Both the position numbers and the translations under genes were made by a program. The notes under the pieces were generated by a model that had not been told where the DNA came from, searched no databases, and worked only from the letters and a program-made list of their open reading frames with translations. A stretch of DNA of 15,000 nt from the NCBI GenBank assembly GCA_030674185.1, contig JAPXFY010000022.1, positions 43,703,014 to 43,718,013 of the forward strand, in the 5' to 3' direction. The stretch is from Monoplex corrugatus (Eukaryota > Mollusca > Gastropoda > Littorinimorpha > Ranellidae). This document shows positions 1-7,289 of this stretch, piece by piece; the first letter of the stretch is position 1; the number at the start of each line of letters is the position of its first letter.

Positions 1-141
1 AACCCATTGGTTTCCTCACATCCTGCGTAACCAGCCATGCTAGCGAAGCAAAAACACAACCCTTTGATTCCCTCACCCTATCCACCAGCTTCCTGAGGAA
101 GCTGGTGGATAGGGTTAGGGAGTGATAGGGTTAAACGTGTA
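1..141. repeat. Head-to-head copies of a short dispersed repeat (family M1)
   Basis: Read on the minus strand, positions 94 down to about 1 match the plus-strand sequence at 6546-6620. Both run from AGGAAGCTGGT through an AGGGTG..TCAAAGG segment to a TTTTGCTTYGCTAGCATGG segment. Positions 96 to about 141 hold a second partial copy facing the other way, so two copies meet head to head. A further partial match, TAACCCTAT(A/C)ACTCCC, occurs at about 6031-6048 on the same strand as positions 120-137 read in reverse complement. No coding capacity is visible and I do not recognise the family. Confidence 0.7.
71..119. repeat. Near-perfect palindrome, 24-bp arms
   Basis: Positions 71-94 and 96-119 are inverted copies with one mismatch, separated by a single G at 95. 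The centre is where the two M1 copies abut, at the AGGAAGCTGG end of the repeat. The arms could extrude as a cruciform, or could fold in single-stranded form. I see no transposase or terminal signature that would explain it otherwise. Confidence 0.9.
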
Positions 142-356
142 CTATCACGGTGAATGATTTCAAACAAGACACTGTTACTTACAAAGAGAACTACGCGCAC
201 AGAACAGATAAGAAGTCATCTGAATGTCCGTCCTTCAAGGCTAACAGTCATAGATGGATTTGTGACCATCTTCAGTAAGCTATGTTTATTTGGACGTAGC
301 GTATTGTATGTACACAGATCACTTATACGTGTAGGAAGTCTGTGGTTGTATAGAAT
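142..356. other. Unassigned single-copy-looking DNA
   Basis: There is no recognisable gene, RNA or repeat here. The plus strand is open across this stretch and into the CA repeat, but the predicted peptide quickly becomes Thr-His repeats and has no plausible protein features. Confidence 0.5.
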
Positions 357-540
357 GTGCACACAGACACACACACGCACGCGCACACACACACACAACA
401 CATCACACACATCACTCACACTCACACAACACCATAAACACGATTCACTCACACTCACACAAACACACATACACACACGCACGCCCGCGCACACACACAC
501 ACACACACCACACGCACACACACACAACACACACACACGA

Positions 541-578
<38 letters not shown>

Positions 579-588
579 CACACACACT
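357..588. repeat. Compound (CA)n microsatellite
   Basis: About 230 bp of CA dinucleotide repeat with interruptions such as ACGC, CACTCA and CACAAC. The longest clean run is near 541-577. It is complementary to the TG repeat at 713-868, so the pair forms an inverted arrangement with a spacer of about 125 bp. Confidence 0.95.
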
Positions 589-712
589 ACATTTTTTTGC
601 GCTTATTTTGTTCTCGAGAAGTAATAAGAGAATATGGTAGGGTTTTTTTTTTTCTCTTCTTATCGTCAAGGTGGGTAATGCTATTATCATTATAATTGGA
701 TCAGTTTCATGT

Positions 713-788
713 GTGCACGCCTGCACGCGCGTGCGTGTGTGTGAGTGTGTATGTGTGTGTATGTGTGATGTGTATGTGTGGTTGATTG

Positions 789-819
<31 letters not shown>

Positions 820-868
820 TGTGTGGTGTGTGTGTGTGTGTGGTGTGTGTGTGTGTTAATGTGTGTGA
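713..868. repeat. Compound (TG)n microsatellite
   Basis: About 155 bp of TG repeat. The first part, up to 740, carries GCACGCCTGCACGCGCGTGCG-like alternating purine-pyrimidine sequence, which favours Z-form DNA. It is the inverse complement type of the CA array at 357-588. Confidence 0.95.
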
Positions 869-883
869 CAGTGAGAGTAATGA

Positions 884-1060
884 AAAAGTAGTGAGAGATA
901 GAGTGAGAAAGAGAGCGGGCGGGGGACAAACAGAGAGAGAGACGACAGACAGATAGACAGACAGACAGACAGAGACAGGGAGAAAGGGGAGACACACACA
1001 CAAACAGACAGACAGACAGAGAAAGAGACAGAGAGAGACGGACACAAAGACACAGAAACA
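884..1060. repeat. (GA)n and (GACA)n polypurine repeat
   Basis: A purine-rich tract built from GAGA and GACA steps, with a clear GACA run at about 944-972 and CACACA interruptions. It begins right after the TG array and opens a series of GA tracts that continues to 2579. Confidence 0.9.
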
Positions 1061-1250
1061 TAAGACAATTTGCGCATTAATGATACATTCCTTTTCATTC
1101 ATATTTTTACGACTTTCACTCTATTTTACATATATGGCAAGAACTACAAAGAAAACGAGACATGGACATACAAACAAACAAGCAGACAGACAAACAAACA
1201 GACCAAAGGGTATAAGGTACAAGTAGGAAACAGAGAGGGGGGGGGGGGTT
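1061..1250. other. AT-rich island with a short ACAA/ACAG repeat and a G12 run
   Basis: An AT-rich spacer between two GA tracts. It holds a degenerate CAAA/CAGA tetranucleotide stretch at about 1168-1203 and a run of 12 G at 1237-1248. No gene is supported. Confidence 0.6.
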
Positions 1251-1689
1251 AAGAAAGAGAGACACAGAGAAAGGCAGAGACACAGAGAGAGAGAAAGAGA
1301 GAAATGCCGAGAGAGAAAGAGAGAGAGGCAGAGACACACAGAGAGAGAGACAGAGAAGAGAGACAGACAGAGATATAGACAGAGAGAGGCAGAGACAGAG
1401 AGAGAGAAAGAGAGACAGACAGACGACAGACAGACAGAGGAAGTAAGTGAGAGGAGAGAGAGAGAAAAAAAAGCAAGAAGCAAGAGAGAGAGACGGAGAG
1501 AGAGAGAAGAAAAGAAAAGAGACACAGAAGAGAGAGAGACGGAGGGAGAGAAAAGAAAAAGAAGACAGAGAGGAGAGACAGACAGAGAGAGAGAAAAATA
1601 AAGACAGAGAGACAGAGAGAGAAAGATGTGGAGAGACACAGAGACACAGAGAGAGAGGGAGAGACAGGAAGAGAAAGAAAGACAGAGAC
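1251..1689. repeat. (GA)n polypurine tract
   Basis: About 440 bp made almost wholly of purines on the plus strand. AGAG repeats alternate with GACAGA, GGCAGA and GAAAAGA variants. Internal blocks such as AGGCAGAGACA recur, which indicates local segmental slippage. Minus-strand open frames here encode only Ser/Leu-rich repeats and are not genes. Confidence 0.95.
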
Positions 1690-1850
1690 GTTATTTAGGA
1701 ATCATCACCGTTGACATTATGATTGATTCCGTCATTAATACAAACATATATTTCCATATAACAGAAATCTTTATACACAGGAATATACTATATCTTTGAC
1801 AAGAGATGATTACACCAGTGAGAACATTGGACATTTGACATTATTAGAGA
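1690..1850. other. Unassigned AT-rich island between GA tracts
   Basis: About 160 bp of non-repetitive AT-rich DNA separating two long GA tracts. No gene, RNA or repeat match was found elsewhere in the window. Confidence 0.5.
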
Positions 1851-2115
1851 GGAACAAACAAAGAGCAAGAGACAGAGAGACAGAGGGACAGATAGAGACC
1901 GAGACAGAGAAAAAGAGAGAGAGAGAGAAATACGGAGACAGGGAGAGAGATAGAGATAGATTACTGAGAGACAAAGACAGACAGAGAGAAAGAGACAGGG
2001 AGAGAGAGAGAGAGAGAGACAGAGAGAGAAAGAAAAAGAGAGAGAGATGAGTGAGTGAGTGAGTGAGAGCGAGAAAGACAAAGAGAGAGAGACAGAGACA
2101 GAGAGAGAAACACGA

Positions 2116-2146
<31 letters not shown>

Positions 2147-2579
2147 GAGAGATACAGAGACAGAGAGAGAAACACGAAGAGAGAGAGAGAGAGAGTGAAA
2201 TGAGTAAGTGCGATCGAGCGAACAATCAACAGAGAGAGAGGGAGAGAGAGAGCGAGAGAATGAGTGAGTGAGTGAGAATGAAAGAGAGAGAGGGAGAAAG
2301 AGAGAGGAGAAGAGAGGAGGAGAAGAGAGAGAGGGAGAAAGAGAGAGAGGGAGAAAAGAGAGAGAGGTGAGATGAAGAGAGAGAGAGGAGAAAGAGAGAG
2401 AGAGTGAATGAGTGACACACCAGAGAGACAGAAGAGAGAGAGAGAACAGAGAGAGAAGAGAAGAGGAGAGAGAGAGAGAGACACACACAGAGAGAGACAG
2501 AAAACAGAGAGAGAGACACACAGGAGCCAGAAGAGAGACAGAGAACAGAGACAGAGAGAGGACAGAGAGAGAGAGAGTG
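1851..2579. repeat. Long (GA)n polypurine tract with GAGT patches
   Basis: About 730 bp, nearly pure purine. GAGT tetranucleotide patches lie at about 2047-2068 and 2260-2277. A block containing AAACACGAAG occurs at 2108 and again at 2170, a 62-bp local duplication. Long mirror-symmetric polypurine DNA of this kind can form intramolecular triplexes. The Ser/Leu-rich minus-strand open frames are repeat by-products. Confidence 0.95.
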
Positions 2580-2934
2580 ACAAACACGAAGCCATCATTG
2601 CGAAATAAACCGGAAACAAAAACAGACAGGCGAAGTCAATATGGAGCCTTCAACCTCATCTATACATGGACAAGGACAGGAGTGTGGGAACATAATCAAT
2701 GCCCAGACAACATAAATCAAAACCAGATGGTAATGCCATTCTAATTTTTTCTTCTTTCTTCTTCCTTCTTGTCCTGTTCTTTTGTATTATCATGGGTGTC
2801 GCGAGGAGAAAGAATTGAAGGTCAGTAATACGAGCTGGAATTTGTTGATAATGGATTCATCGGGATCGGAGAATTCCATATCTGCTCCACCCGAAATCTG
2901 GCGCATTTTTCCTGAGGTCCTTGAGCTTGAGCAA
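2580..2934. other. Unassigned complex DNA
   Basis: About 355 bp with no recognisable gene. It includes a pyrimidine-rich TTCTTCC patch at about 2745-2775. The sequence looks ordinary in composition and has no internal copy in the window. Confidence 0.5.
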
Positions 2935-2940
2935 ACTCTC

Positions 2941-3006
<66 letters not shown>

Positions 3007-3022
3007 CCTCTATTTCTCTCTT
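2935..3022. repeat. (CT)n microsatellite
   Basis: About 88 bp of CT repeat, with an almost perfect stretch at 2946-2994. It has the opposite strand sense to the GA tracts at 884-2579. Confidence 0.95.
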
Positions 3023-3127
3023 TATATACATATATATTCTTTATATACATATAAATATATATATATATTATATATATCTGTGTATGTGTGTGTGTGCGTG
3101 CGTGTGTGTGTGTGTGTGTGTGTGTAC
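3023..3127. repeat. (AT)n followed by (TG)n microsatellites
   Basis: Positions 3023-3079 are AT-rich with TATATACA units and a clean TATA run. They pass directly into about 45 bp of TG repeat at 3080-3125. Together with the CT array before it, this makes a CT-AT-TG compound microsatellite. Confidence 0.9.
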
Positions 3128-3157
3128 ATGTATTTGTTTATGTGTATGTCTGTATAT

Positions 3158-3204
3158 GTCATCATCAAGTGCCTTGCCACATGGCGTTAGCGATCATGGC
3201 CTCA
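3158..3204 (-). pseudogene. 3'-terminal scrap of a non-LTR retrotransposon (LINE copy 1)
   Basis: Read on the minus strand, the sequence encodes EAMIANAMWQGT followed by a TGA stop and then TGATGAC. The same C-terminal motif, W(R/K)xM(I/V)ANA..QGT plus stop and a TGATGATGA-type tail, ends the longer LINE fragments at 9011-9336 and 14098-14495. Only about 12 codons remain, so this is an extreme 5' truncation or a later loss. An ATGT array begins at its upstream end and a TG array lies beyond its tail. Confidence 0.75.
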
Positions 3205-3218
3205 TGCATATATGCATG
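3203..3218. repeat. 16-bp perfect palindrome
   Basis: CATGCATATATGCATG reads the same on both strands. It lies exactly between the LINE scrap and the start of the ATGT array. It may be only a chance product of ATGC/ATGT repeat variants. Confidence 0.7.
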
Positions 3219-3569
3219 CATGTATGTATTATGTATTATGTATGTATGTATGTATGTATGTATGTATGTATGTATGTATGTATATATTGTATGTATGTAT
3301 TATGATGTATGTATGTACAATGTATGTATGTATATATGTATGTGTACAATGTATGTAGTATGTATGTATGTATGTCATATGCATGTCTGTATGTTGTTTA
3401 TGTATGTGATGTATGTATGTATGGATGGATGGACGATCGTATATGGATGATGCATGTATGTATGCATGTATGTATATGTATGCATGTATGTATGTATGCA
3501 TGTATGCATGTGATGTATGTATGTATGTATTAGTATGTACGTATGTATGTATGTATGTATGTATTGTGT
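3205..3569. repeat. (ATGT)n tetranucleotide array
   Basis: About 365 bp of ATGT/GTAT repeat. Interruptions include GTACAATG, ATGC, GGATGGAT and TGATG. Both strands are open in several frames, giving Met-Tyr-Val-Cys type or His-Thr-Tyr-Ile type peptides that are repeat by-products. Confidence 0.95.
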
Positions 3570-3902
3570 ATTGTAAAACAGGAGAACTTTCACAGGCTGT
3601 ACCATACTGTACAGTTTGTTGGGCTGACTTGCACCCTCATCTGAGCGTTCTCACCTGTTGTTGTCACAAAGGGTGATGAGAGTCAACACGGTTTGCTGAC
3701 CAACACATCTCCCTGTTGACCATCAACTGGACACTGGTGACCAAGCAACCCCCTGTTAGCCCCATAGAAAAGTCACTAAACGTGTCAAATGCCCTAGAGA
3801 TGCGACCTCACTTTACTGAGCTGTGATCTGTCACAATATATACCAGTCAGGCGTGCGTTAAATACCCCAAGGGCGTGAGGTAAATGGTCAGCTTCAGCAT
3901 CA
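3570..3902. other. Unassigned complex DNA
   Basis: About 330 bp with no gene, RNA or repeat that I recognise. It contains a 10-bp palindrome, ACTGTACAGT, near 3606. Base composition is balanced and no copy was noticed elsewhere in the window. Confidence 0.45.
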
Positions 3903-4262
3903 GTCTTTTTCAAGATAACATGTATTGGCTCAGTATAGATTCCATATGCACTGACGCTGCAGATGCTGTTTGACGAGGGAAAAAATGATCCAAATTGGTC
4001 ATGGCTTAAGCCGTGTGCCATGAGATTCCCTTTGGAGGACCTGAATATTAACTGACGCAACGCTAGACTCAAGATCTGTTTCCTCGAGTTCAATCCCAGC
4101 CCGCAACATTAAAAAAACTGGCCTGTTCGCTGTCCATCTTAATGTTTCTATCATTCTGGTAGAGATGGGATTCTCCGCACTCTTCCCAATTCTGCCAGTA
4201 ATCAGATTGGCGAACTCTTAGGCCAGCGCAAAATTCTAGGCTCTGGCAAAATCTTAAAATGG
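3903..4262 (+). repeat. Dispersed repeat with tRNA-like head, order X-Y-X (probable tandem dimer)
   Basis: Module X at about 3903-4050 aligns by eye with 8568-8707. They share ATTCCRTATGCACTRACG, a TTGG..CTTAAGCC segment and a terminal CCTGARTA segment. Module Y at about 4045-4155 aligns with 8390-8520 around GACTCAAG, CTCGAGTTCAATCCCAGCCC and GGCCTGTT..GCTGTCC. The CGAGTTCAATCCC core resembles a Pol III B box. After Y, positions 4160-4260 again resemble X (ATTGG..CTTAGGCC). The order X-Y-X suggests the 3' part of one element joined to a following Y-X element. Copies are diverged, with many CpG-type changes. I do not recognise the family. Confidence 0.55.
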
Positions 4263-4537
4263 AAAAAGTGAACAAGAAACACCACGAGAGTGCTGGAAGG
4301 GACCCAAAGCACCCATGCCTCGCCACTACTCCGGACAATCACCGACCCCAAGCTCCCAACGCCACAAGGCAGCCATTTCATCGAGCAAAGGGGAATCTAT
4401 CCAAGCGCTGCATGATCTTTCGGGCCCAGTCATCAGTTACCCTGTTTACAAACCGAATGGGAAGGTTGGGGGGGGGGGATGACAAGCCTCGGGAGTAGGG
4501 AGAGGCGGGTGAGAGAACAGTGTGGAGCATTAATGAC
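4263..4537. other. Unassigned complex DNA with a G11 run
   Basis: No gene is supported. A run of 11 G lies at 4468-4478. The short string ATCTTTCGGGCC near 4416 also occurs in the body of the SINE near 5482, followed by a loosely similar GTCAT/GTTCAT segment. That match is too short to assign. Confidence 0.45.
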
Positions 4538-4842
4538 ATCCAAAACAAGTGTGACCCCCTGTGTTCAAGCAAACAGGAACCAGAAAAAAAAAAAAAACGA
4601 AAACAGAATCAGAACGCGTATTTAATACAACCAGACAAGACGGGCGCACATTTTCGTTGTCCAGCGTAGACGTAAGATCACAAACGAAAAAACAAACAAA
4701 CACAAACATTAGGAAATCCAAAACAAGTGTGACTGCCTGCGTTCAAGCAAACAGGAACCAGAAGAAAAAAAAACACGAATAGAGAATAAGAACGCGTATT
4801 TAATACAAGACAAGACAAGACAAGACAAGACAAGACAAGACA
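4538..4842 (+). repeat. Direct duplication of module Z, period 178 bp
   Basis: Positions 4538-4629 and 4716-4809 are near-identical. Both run from ATCCAAAACAAGTGTGAC through TTCAAGCAAACAGGAACCAGA and an A-run to AACGCGTATTTAATACAA. The first copy continues with CCAGACAAGACGGGCG and TCCAGCGTAGACG. In the second copy the tract after AATACAA has become an ACAAG pentanucleotide array. An inverted copy lies at 4912-5036 and a diverged direct relative at 8712-8825. Confidence 0.85.
4805..4842. repeat. (ACAAG)n pentanucleotide microsatellite
   Basis: About 7.5 units of ACAAG. It sits at the position where the first Z copy has the single-copy string ACAACCAGACAAGACGG, so the array appears to have grown from the AGACAAGAC seed already present in the element. 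Confidence 0.9.
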
Positions 4843-4911
4843 ACATTAGGAGAAAAGGACTAAACATTTCCCTGTTGCTTCTTCTAGTGGGAGAAATGGA
4901 CTAAAAAAAGT

Positions 4912-5036
4912 GTTTGTTCGTTTGTGATCTTAGTCTACGCTTTACAAAGGCCCAGTTGGCCAAAATTTCTGCCTGCCTTGTCTGGTTGTATTAAATACAC
5001 GTTCTTATTCTATTTTCGTGTCTTTTTTGTTGTTTT
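4912..5036 (-). repeat. Inverted copy of module Z
   Basis: The sequence TTCGTTTGTGATCTTAGTCTACG at 4917-4939, then GTCTGGTTGTATTAAATACACG and TTCTTATTCTATTTTCGTG at about 4980-5020, is the reverse complement of the Z copies at 4538-4700 and 4716-4810. The stretch AAGGCCCAGTTGGCCAAAATTT at about 4946-4967 is closer to the reverse complement of 8750-8780 than to the neighbouring Z copies. This copy may therefore have inserted independently rather than arisen by local inversion. Confidence 0.75.
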
Positions 5037-5128
5037 TTGTTGTTGTTGTCGCTGTTGTTTTGTTGGTTTTTTGTTTTGTTTTGTTTTGGTTTTGTTTTGT
5101 TTTTGTTTTGTTTTGTTTTGTTTGTTTT
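5023..5128. repeat. (TTTTG)n / (TTG)n microsatellite
   Basis: A T-rich tract of TTG and TTTTG units, running into a G7 stretch at 5129-5135. Read on the minus strand it is a CAAAA repeat abutting the inverted Z copy. It could be that copy's A-rich upstream part expanded, or the tail of another retroposon. Confidence 0.85.
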
Positions 5129-5185
5129 GGGGGGGTTGCTATTCACTGATATCACCAGGTATGAATGAGGACGTTGAAACTAGCA

Positions 5186-5205
5186 ATGAACACGCCAGTG
5201 TTCAT
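5186..5205. other. Small hairpin, 8-bp arms
   Basis: ATGAACAC at 5186-5193 and GTGTTCAT at 5198-5205 are perfect inverted repeats around GCCA. The hairpin lies just upstream of the SINE target-site duplication. No function is implied by the sequence. Confidence 0.6.
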
Positions 5206-5215
5206 GTTCCAGGCT

Positions 5216-5228
5216 GAAATGAACTCAA
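5216..5228. repeat. Target-site duplication, 5' copy
   Basis: GAAATGAACTCAA occurs here and again, identically, at 5704-5716, flanking the tRNA-headed SINE. This is the hallmark of LINE-mediated retrotransposition of the SINE. Confidence 0.85.
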
Positions 5229-5703
5229 GACACAGCAGTCACCGTTGTGTAGTGGTTAACGCAAACAGACTACCGACTGGAAGGTTGTGGGTTCGAATCC
5301 CCCATCAGTCCCTTCAAAAAATCATTGTGGGATTTTTCGGCTCTAACCGGCTCCTACACAGAGCTGGGCGTGCTATGGGCTCATTGGGAAGACTGGGACC
5401 GCACAGTCGAGTCTCATCCACTTCACGGATGCGTCATTGAGGGTGTTGCTCAAATCTTCTGACCAGCACCGCAGGTGTCTGTATCTTTCGGGCCTGGTTC
5501 ATGCATGACATATTATGATTGTAAGCGTAGAGTACAGCCCTGTCACGCAATCTCAATCCTAGATGGAACTCCGTAGCATCATGGTTATCATCCTCATCGA
5601 CATCATCATCATCGCATTGTAAAAACTGTTCCGGCTTCTACGGTCATTAAGGTGGCGTAGAAAATGGGACGAAAAAAAAAAAGAAAAAAAAAAAAAAAGA
5701 AAA
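5229..5703 (+). mobile_element. Apparently full-length tRNA-derived SINE
   Basis: The element is about 475 bp and bounded by perfect 13-bp direct repeats. It opens with a tRNA-like head at about 5238-5310 with canonical Pol III boxes. Next comes a tRNA-unrelated body that includes CCTACACAGAGCTGGGCGTG, GGGAAGACTGGGACC and TATCTTTCGGGCC. A TCATC-rich stretch at 5577-5613 follows, then a short segment, and the element ends in an A-rich tail (about 5671-5703). It encodes no protein and would depend on a partner LINE for mobility. The body could carry a shared SINE core domain, but I cannot name one. The intact duplications argue for a fairly recent insertion. The A-tail purity fits that. Confidence 0.85.
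5245..5300 (+). promoter_or_regulatory. Internal Pol III promoter (A and B boxes) of the SINE
   Basis: A box TTGTGTAGTGG at 5245-5255 fits the tRNA A-box consensus at most positions. B box GGTTCGAATCC at 5290-5300 matches the consensus perfectly. The spacing of 45 bp from start to start is typical of tRNA genes. The D-arm string GTGTAGTGGTTAAC is strongly tRNA-like, close to tRNA-Val type heads from memory. Confidence 0.85.
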
Positions 5704-5716
5704 GAAATGAACTCAA
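5704..5716. repeat. Target-site duplication, 3' copy
   Basis: This is an identical copy of the 13 bp at 5216-5228, directly after the A-rich tail of the SINE. Confidence 0.85.
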
Positions 5717-6070
5717 ACACCAAGACTGCGGTGCCCTTGTTAATTAGTTACGGGCCAAGACCGCCATGCATGACAACATGACAGTGATCGTGGATTTGAC
5801 CCTCAGGGGATCCACACACAGGGCCAGTGGGCCCCGTTAGTCTCAACCGTGAATAACCCACAATAAATCAGTCACCACGTTTGTTGTCGTTTAGCCCCGA
5901 GGATCTGAACACAAGTATCTAGTGTGAAAAATCTGTGTTAATCATTTGTCACTGTCTTGTGTTTACACAGCCTCGAACTGCCAACCTATCAGACGCTGGA
6001 AATTGGCCCTACTGTTTGGCCCCTAAGGATGTTAACCCTATAACTCCCACACTTTATCAACCAACTGCAG
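5717..6070. other. Complex DNA with dispersed-repeat fragments
   Basis: The segment at about 5843-5912, read on the minus strand, resembles the reverse complement of 6668-6745. Shared blocks are TTCARATCCTCGGGCT, GTGACY and a TTCACGGT/TTCACAGT segment. Near 6031-6048 lies TAACCCTATAACTCCC, a partial M1 match. No gene is supported, although a plus-strand frame runs from 5935 into the CT array. Confidence 0.5.
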
Positions 6071-6184
6071 CTCTCTCTCTGCTCCCTCTCTCTCTCTCTT
6101 GTCTCTCTCTCTCTTTGTCTCTCTCTCTCTCTCTCTTTCTCTGTCTCTCTGTCTGCCTCTCTGTCTCTTCTGTCTCTGTCTTTG

Positions 6185-6218
<34 letters not shown>

Positions 6219-6400
6219 TTGTCTCTCTCTCTCTCTTTCTCTATCTCTCTGTCTGCCTCTCTGTCTCTGTCTGTCTCTGTCTTTCTCTCTCTCTCTCTCT
6301 CTATCTCTCTCTCCCTCTCTATGTCTCTTCTCTCTCTCTCTGTCTCTGTCTCTCTTCTGTCCCTCTGTCTCTCTGTCTTGTCCTCTGTCTCTCTCTCGCT

Positions 6401-6455
<55 letters not shown>

Positions 6456-6457
6456 CA
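6071..6457. repeat. Long (CT)n polypyrimidine tract
   Basis: About 385 bp of CT with TGTCT, TTTGTCT and TGCCTCT variants. A block containing TCTGTCTGCCTCTCTGTCTCT appears near 6147 and again near 6249, a local duplication with an offset of about 100 bp. Open frames on both strands are Ser/Leu or Arg/Glu repeats and are not genes. Confidence 0.95.
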
Positions 6458-6493
6458 CAGTTCAAAATCTGGTCGACAATCACTCATAAGAGG
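6458..6493 (+). repeat. Dispersed 37-bp motif M3, copy 1
   Basis: ACAGTTCAAAATCTGGTCG and the following ACAATCACTCATAAGAGGTT closely match 7442-7482, with about four mismatches. The left edge abuts the CT array. Confidence 0.75.
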
Positions 6494-6545
6494 TTGAGAA
6501 AATCTTGTTTATACATTTTTTTTTTCACAGACACACATAGACCTA

Positions 6546-6640
6546 CAGGAAGCTGGTAGACAGGGTGGGGGTCAAAGGATTAATTTTTTGCTTTGCTAGC
6601 ATGGTTGAAAATTTGGGATGGTAGTGAACATAGGGCGGGA
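6546..6640 (+). repeat. Dispersed repeat M1, copy on plus strand
   Basis: The sequence starts at AGGAAGCTGGTAGACAGGGT and continues through GTCAAAGGATTAA and TTTTGCTTTGCTAGCATGG. It matches the reverse complement of positions 94 down to about 20. A second partial internal unit, ATAGGGCGGGAATCAAAGAGTTAA, follows at about 6631-6654. Confidence 0.75.
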
Positions 6641-6667
6641 ATCAAAGAGTTAAGTCTCGCTTCTAGA

Positions 6668-6745
6668 TTTACTGTGAAGAGTTTGTCCGCAATATACTGG
6701 TCACTGTGTTCATTAAACAGCCCGAGGATTTGAATGCAACCGAAG
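6668..6745 (-). repeat. Diverged dispersed-repeat fragment
   Basis: Read on the minus strand, this resembles the reverse complement of 5843-5912 through TTCAAATCCTCGGGCT, a CAGTGACC block and TTCACAGT. The TTCAAATCC string is faintly B-box-like, so both may be decayed SINE pieces. The match is weak and judged by eye. Confidence 0.4.
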
Positions 6746-6838
6746 AAAATCCCGCTTAAGCCAATCGTAGCAGTGTGTGTTTCGAGAATATAAATTTCCA
6801 GTCTACCCCCCAAACCACCCACCTACCATGCACGGCTA

Positions 6839-6886
6839 CCCCCCCCCCCCCCCCAACCACTTAAAAAAAAAAAAGAAAAAAAAGAA
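6839..6886. repeat. C16 run followed by an A-rich run
   Basis: Sixteen C at 6839-6854, then AACCACTT, then about 25 bp of nearly pure A with single G interruptions. The A-run may be a degraded retroposon tail. Confidence 0.85.
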
Positions 6887-6927
6887 GATTGTTCAGCATC
6901 TTGCATTTTTTGAGTAAACGTGGCGCG

Positions 6928-7285
6928 CGCGGTGTGTGTGTGATTAATATTGTTGTGTGTGTGTGTGTGTGTGTGTGGTGGTGTGGGTGATGTTTTGGTG
7001 TGTGTGTGTAGTGTGTTCTGTGTGGCTTCTTTGGTTATGTGTTATTTATTGAGTCTGTCATGTGTAGTGTGTTGTGTTGTGCGAGCACACGCTTTGTTAT
7101 GTGAGTTGTGTGTTGTTGTGTGTGGTGTGTGGTGTGTTTGTTGTTGGGTGTGTGTGTTTGTATGTGTGTGTGGTGTGTGTGTGTGAGTGTGTGTGTGTTG
7201 TGTATGTGGGGGGGGAACGCGCGCACGCACGGCGTGTTATGTGTTGTGTGCTTAATATGCTGTGTGTGGTGGTGTGTGACAATGA
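6928..7285. repeat. Interrupted (TG)n microsatellite
   Basis: TG and TTGTG repeats run over about 350 bp, with non-repeat interruptions such as CTTCTTTGGTTATGTG and GCGAGCACACGC. Open frames on both strands here are repeat by-products. Confidence 0.9.
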
Positions 7286-7289
7286 ATCA

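Noticed and set aside
111..140. Interstitial telomeric repeat (AGGGTTAGGG)
   Set aside because: Only one TTAGGG is present. The surrounding AGGGTTAGGGAGTGATAGGGTT is explained as part of the M1 dispersed repeat.
1116..2619. Ser/Leu-rich minus-strand frames up to 269 codons and Arg/Glu-rich plus-strand frames in the GA tracts
   Set aside because: These are direct translations of GA/CT dinucleotide repeats. Complementary frames on both strands are equally open, as expected from composition.
3794..4498. Several frames of 80-100 codons on both strands in the complex region
   Set aside because: They overlap one another, lie over the diverged X-Y-X repeat copies, and show no motif or family resemblance. 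Their length is what chance would give.
5238..5310. A functional tRNA gene
   Set aside because: The A and B boxes are good, but the acceptor and T stems do not pair properly. The segment is embedded in an element with an A-tail and target-site duplications, so it is a SINE head.
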